Below the pieces are notes generated by a model. It had not been told where the DNA came from and searched no databases. It saw nothing but the letters and a program-made list of their open reading frames with translations. This document shows positions 5,608 to 7,695 of a stretch of DNA of 7,695 nt, piece by piece. The position numbers were made by a program, and so were the translations under genes. Source of the stretch: Acd1 sp049973945 (GTDB lineage: Archaea; Thermoproteota; Thermoprotei_A; Sulfolobales; Sulfolobaceae); NCBI GenBank assembly GCA_049973945.1, contig JBMFJH010000031.1, positions 1 to 7,695 of the forward strand, in the 5' to 3' direction. Numbering within the stretch: the first letter of the stretch is position 1; each line of letters opens with the position of its first letter.

Positions 5608-6102
5608 TTGCAAGAGCCGCTACTGCTCCACTCCGAGACTTTGAAATGTCCCGTCTGCGGAGCTAACACGTATAAAGTGGAGGTTTATCTCTACGAGATC
5701 CCCGTAGAGGGCAAGATTATCATCTTAGTAGGAGAGTGCTCTACGTGTGGCTATAGGCACAGAGACGTCTTTCCAGCGGAGCAGAGGAATCCTGTGAAGA
5801 TCGAATTTCCCGTTGAGACGGAAGAAGACCTCGAGAGTTTCGTGTTCAGGTCATACTCTGCTGACGTGGAGATTCCGGAGCTCGGGATAGAGGTAGTCGC
5901 GGGAGCGCTTTACCAAGGAGTTATAACGACGGTGAGGGGTCTTCTAGAGACTTTCCTAACGGCTTTGGGCTCAAATTGTGTGGACAAGTGCAACGAAATC
6001 ATTGAGGCCATGGAAGGTAAAAGGAAGTTCACCCTCATAATCAAGGACAAGTCTGGGCTCAGTTACGTGTTGAACAAAAAAGCGAAGGTCACTCCACTTT
6101 AA
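5608..6102 (+). CDS. zpr1: ZPR1-type zinc-finger protein
   Basis: A 164-aa single-unit archaeal ZPR1. Eukaryotic ZPR1 has two such zinc-finger plus beta-domain units; it binds eEF1A and acts as its folding chaperone. The zinc site is C14-x2-C17 (LKCPVCGAN) and C44-x2-C47 (GECSTCGYRHRDVF), joined by two strands (TYKVEVYLYEIPVEGKIIILVG). The following domain (about 65-160) has the family's IEIPELGIEV-like strand (VEIPELGIEVVAGAL, 91-105), the YQGVITTVRGLLETF helix (106-120) and a final beta section (FTLIIKDKSGLSYV). Start TTG 5608 is set by a nearby GGTGA. The divergent neighbour encodes an EF-1A-related GTPase, so a client-chaperone relation is plausible but inferred. The stop overlaps the convergent hsp20 gene by 14 bp. 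Confidence 0.9.
   Translation: MQEPLLLHSETLKCPVCGANTYKVEVYLYEIPVEGKIIILVGECSTCGYRHRDVFPAEQRNPVKIEFPVETEEDLESFVFRSYSADVEIPELGIEVVAGALYQGVITTVRGLLETFLTALGSNCVDKCNEIIEAMEGKRKFTLIIKDKSGLSYVLNKKAKVTPL
6076..6081 (-). terminator. Possible poly-U terminator of hsp20 inside zpr1
   Basis: The minus strand reads TTTTTT 8 nt after the hsp20 stop codon, the kind of short U-tract that ends archaeal transcripts. On the plus strand it is the AAAAAA of zpr1 codons near its end (Asn-Lys-Lys), so it could simply reflect lysine codons. Confidence 0.3.
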
Positions 6103-6616
6103 TCTCGGTTCCTTGCTCCTCCGTCTTCGCCTTCTTTAAGGTGACCTCTAGCACCCCGTTCTTGTAGCTGGCCTTGGCCGACTTCTCGTCAACCTTGGTC
6201 GGTAGCTCTATTTCCTTGTAGTACTTCCTGTCCTCGCCCGTAGCTTGGATCACTAACTTCTCGCCATTCAATACCTTAACCTTGATGTTCTCCTTACTCA
6301 CCCCTGGCACCTCCGCTATAACTTTGACCTCGTCGTTCCTCTCTATTACGTCGACCAACGGCTCCCTCTCCTCAGAGATCGTGGGCCTGCCCTTGACAGT
6401 TCTCACGTTACCGAACTCCTCAACTACAGGCTTTCCGTCAGGCCCTATGGTCACCCTGAAGCCGTAAACGTAGGGGCCGTAGGTCTTAGCTTTGCCCGAC
6501 TTGGCGAGCTCCTCGAACTCCCTCTCCAGTTCTCTGAACTCCCTGTCCATGATGTCTTGTATTTGCCTCATCATATCTTCGAACACATCGAAAATGTCTC
6601 TATATCTGCGACTCAT
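6089..6616 (-). CDS. hsp20: Small heat-shock protein, Hsp20/alpha-crystallin family
   Basis: A cytosolic ATP-independent holdase that forms oligomers and keeps unfolding proteins soluble. The 175 aa comprise a long charged amphipathic N-terminal helix (about 5-40, FDVFEDMMRQIQ onward) and the archaeal signature YGPYVYGFRVTIGPDGKPVV (46-65). The alpha-crystallin domain follows (about 85-163), with PLVDVIERNDEVKVIAEVPGV, ELPTKVDEKSAKASY and the diagnostic GVLEVTL (154-160). The C-terminal tail carries an I-x-V motif (I172, V174) that docks on a neighbouring subunit. It starts at ATG 6616 with no SD; a TATA-like box about 34 bp upstream implies a very short leader. No clear heat-shock operator is visible. 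It ends in a 14-bp overlap with zpr1. Confidence 0.95.
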   Translation of the reverse strand: MSRRYRDIFDVFEDMMRQIQDIMDREFRELEREFEELAKSGKAKTYGPYVYGFRVTIGPDGKPVVEEFGNVRTVKGRPTISEEREPLVDVIERNDEVKVIAEVPGVSKENIKVKVLNGEKLVIQATGEDRKYYKEIELPTKVDEKSAKASYKNGVLEVTLKKAKTEEQGTEIKVE

Positions 6617-6646
6617 AGGGGGTCGATATCTAGTGGAAACTCGCGC

Positions 6647-6655
6647 TAATAAAAT
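6647..6655 (-). promoter_or_regulatory. TATA-like box for hsp20
   Basis: ATTTTATTA read on the minus strand, centred about 34 bp before ATG 6616, predicting a start site near 6624. It begins only 6 nt after the epimerase stop, so its T-run could also help end the epimerase transcript. The hsp20 gene thus seems to have its own promoter although it follows the epimerase on the same strand. Confidence 0.5.
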
Positions 6656-6661
6656 CCTGTA

Positions 6662-7087
6662 TCACTTGTGGACCTCCTGGACTAACTCCAAGAGAACTCC
6701 CATAACGCTCTTCGGGTGGATGAACGCGACTAAGTGACCTCTAGCTCCTGGTCTCGGGCTCTGGTCTACGAGTTGAAGGCCTTTCGCCTTAAGCTCTTCC
6801 AACGCTCCCTTGATGTCCTTGACCCTGATTGCTAAGTGGTGCAAGCCAGGCCCCTTGTTCTTGAGGAACTTGGCTACCGTATTGTTCATGTCCTCGTGGT
6901 TGAGCGGCTCCAGCAGTTCGACTGCTGCTGTGCCGTCCTGACCGGTCAGAAACGCTACCTTTATCCCCCTATCGTTCAGGACCTCGTAGTGAACGAGCTT
7001 CATATTGAAGTTCTCCTGGTAGAACTTGATCGCCTGGTCTATGTTCTCGACCACCACTCCGATGTGGTCTATGTCCTCGGTGTACAT
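6662..7087 (-). CDS. mce: Methylmalonyl-CoA epimerase
   Basis: A 141-aa vicinal-oxygen-chelate enzyme that interconverts (S)- and (R)-methylmalonyl-CoA so the mutase can use it. In Sulfolobales this belongs to the 3-hydroxypropionate/4-hydroxybutyrate carbon-fixation cycle. Two beta-alpha-beta-beta-beta modules are visible. The metal ligands expected from the family are H8 (DHIGVVV), E57 (AAVELLEPL), H84 (GLHHLAIRV) and E134 (LLELV). The family signatures KGPGLHHLAIRV (78-89), DQSPRPGARGHLVAFIHPKS (108-127) and GVLLELV identify it against other VOC proteins such as glyoxalase I. ATG 7087 lacks an SD; two TATA candidates lie upstream. It is divergent from the mutase large-subunit gene, a pairing that makes the assignment strong. 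Confidence 0.95.
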   Translation of the reverse strand: MYTEDIDHIGVVVENIDQAIKFYQENFNMKLVHYEVLNDRGIKVAFLTGQDGTAAVELLEPLNHEDMNNTVAKFLKNKGPGLHHLAIRVKDIKGALEELKAKGLQLVDQSPRPGARGHLVAFIHPKSVMGVLLELVQEVHK

Positions 7088-7095
7088 ATGAGGTC

Positions 7096-7132
7096 AGGTT
7101 TACATTAGGCTCGAGTAGGTTTAAAAGGTTTA
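7096..7132. repeat. Three direct copies of AGGTTTA in the mce/mutase divergent gap
   Basis: AGGTTTA occurs at 7096-7102, 7117-7123 and 7126-7132, so starts are 21 and 9 bp apart. Two copies overlap the epimerase TATA candidates. They may be regulator binding sites or partly a by-product of A/T-rich promoter sequence. Confidence 0.4.
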
Positions 7133-7134
7133 TA
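7120..7134 (-). promoter_or_regulatory. TATA candidates for the epimerase gene
   Basis: On the minus strand TATAAA (7134-7129) and TTTTAAA (7126-7120) lie side by side, 33-47 bp before ATG 7087. They predict start sites near 7105 or 7097. I cannot choose between them; neither leader contains an SD. Confidence 0.45.
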
Positions 7135-7148
7135 CCGATCGAAACAGA

Positions 7149-7157
7149 TTTATAAAT
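7149..7157 (+). promoter_or_regulatory. TATA box for methylmalonyl-CoA mutase
   Basis: TTTATAAAT preceded by the purine-rich GAAACAGA, a good BRE-TATA pair. Its centre is 32 bp before ATG 7185, so the message starts near 7179 and is essentially leaderless. No SD is present before the ATG. Confidence 0.65.
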
Positions 7158-7184
7158 CAAATTCGGAAATAATCGCGGTCGGTT

Positions 7185-7695
7185 ATGGACGTAGACGAGA
7201 GGATTAAGGAACAAGTCCAGCAGTGGGAGGAAAAGGTTTACAAGGCCTGGGTATCCAAGAGGCCCGAGAGGAAGCAGAGGTTCCTTACCTTCTCTGGTAT
7301 AGAGACAAAGGCCCTTTACACGCCGTTGGACGTCAAGGGTAATTACCTGGAGAAGCTTGGCTTCCCTGGGCAGTACCCCTTCACCAGAGGGATCTACCCG
7401 AACATGTACAGAGGCAGGATTTGGACTATCAGGCAGTACGCGGGCTTCGGCTCGGCTGAGGACACGAACGAAAGGTTCAAGAAGCTGTTAGCGGCGGGTC
7501 AGACTGGTCTGAGCATAGCCTTCGACCTGCCGACCCAGCTGGGGTTAGACCCCGACCACCCGCTGGCTTTCACCGAAGTAGGAGTAGTAGGAGTCTCAAT
7601 GTTCCACTGGAAGGAGATGGACATAATCATGAACGGCATCCCGATGGACAAGGTGACGACCTCGATGACGATCAATGCTACTGCTATGGAAGTTC
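7185..7695 (+). CDS. mcm: Methylmalonyl-CoA mutase large (catalytic) subunit, 5' part
   Basis: The first 170 residues of the B12-dependent mutase that interconverts methylmalonyl-CoA and succinyl-CoA; the rest runs off the right edge. Visible family motifs are GFPGQYPFTRGIYPNMYRGR (59-78), TIRQYAGFG (81-89), AAGQTGLSIAFDLPTQLGLD (103-122), DHPL (124-127) and MDKVTTSMTINA (154-165). Y85 corresponds to Tyr89 of the Propionibacterium enzyme, which favours methylmalonyl-CoA over isobutyryl-CoA (Phe) or 2-hydroxyisobutyryl-CoA (Ile) mutases. Relatives in Sulfolobales have a separate small cobalamin-binding subunit, so the full gene should be about 550 codons with no B12 domain; that cannot be seen here. 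The start at ATG 7185 is supported by the TATA box 32 bp upstream. Together with the epimerase it serves the 3-hydroxypropionate/4-hydroxybutyrate cycle. Confidence 0.95.
   Translation, partial: MDVDERIKEQVQQWEEKVYKAWVSKRPERKQRFLTFSGIETKALYTPLDVKGNYLEKLGFPGQYPFTRGIYPNMYRGRIWTIRQYAGFGSAEDTNERFKKLLAAGQTGLSIAFDLPTQLGLDPDHPLAFTEVGVVGVSMFHWKEMDIIMNGIPMDKVTTSMTINATAMEV

Overview
The window looks like chromosome from a thermoacidophilic crenarchaeon of the Sulfolobales, of moderately high GC (a Metallosphaera- or Sulfodiicoccus-like genome; the genus is a guess). The evidence is the protein set (methylmalonyl-CoA mutase large subunit beside methylmalonyl-CoA epimerase, archaeal ZPR1, an archaeal GTPBP1-type GTPase, CoxM/CoxS/CoxG), TATA boxes 27-35 nt upstream of several starts with no Shine-Dalgarno (SD) site, and GGTGA-type SD sites where a leader exists. 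Gene density is very high. There is no intergenic stretch over 101 bp and I see no mobile element, CRISPR array, tRNA or rRNA.

Layout. (1) 1-149: the 3' end of an unrecognised gene. (2) 250-1568: an unknown membrane protein of about six helices, overlapping by ATGA the uroporphyrinogen-III C-methyltransferase gene (cobA), which commits tetrapyrrole to siroheme or cobalamin. (3) 1651-2981: coxM-coxS, the FAD and 2Fe-2S subunits of a xanthine-oxidase-family molybdenum hydroxylase, with no large molybdenum-binding subunit in view. (4) 2950-3516 on the minus strand: a MocA/MobA-like nucleotidyltransferase, probably for cofactor maturation, whose end overlaps coxS. It is divergent from coxG (3573-3980). 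(5) 3970-5547 on the minus strand: a 525-aa translational-type GTPase matching GTPBP1 along its whole length. It is divergent from a ZPR1 zinc-finger protein (5608-6102). (6) 6089-6616 on the minus strand: an Hsp20 small heat-shock protein. (7) 6662-7087 on the minus strand: methylmalonyl-CoA epimerase, divergent from methylmalonyl-CoA mutase large subunit (7185 to window end).

How they fit. The mutase and epimerase interconvert succinyl-CoA and (R)- and (S)-methylmalonyl-CoA, a step of the autotrophic 3-hydroxypropionate/4-hydroxybutyrate cycle of Sulfolobales. The mutase needs B12, and cobA makes a B12 (and siroheme) precursor. CoxM, CoxS, the MocA-like protein and CoxG form a dispersed molybdo-hydroxylase module.

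The most interesting pair is ZPR1 with the GTPBP1-like GTPase. In eukaryotes ZPR1 is a folding factor for eEF1A, and GTPBP1 is an eEF1A-like GTPase. Here the two genes share a 60-bp divergent promoter whose two TATA boxes appear to sit on each other's start sites, with an Hsp20 gene immediately downstream. The three convergent gene pairs all overlap tail to tail (by 32, 11 and 14 bp).
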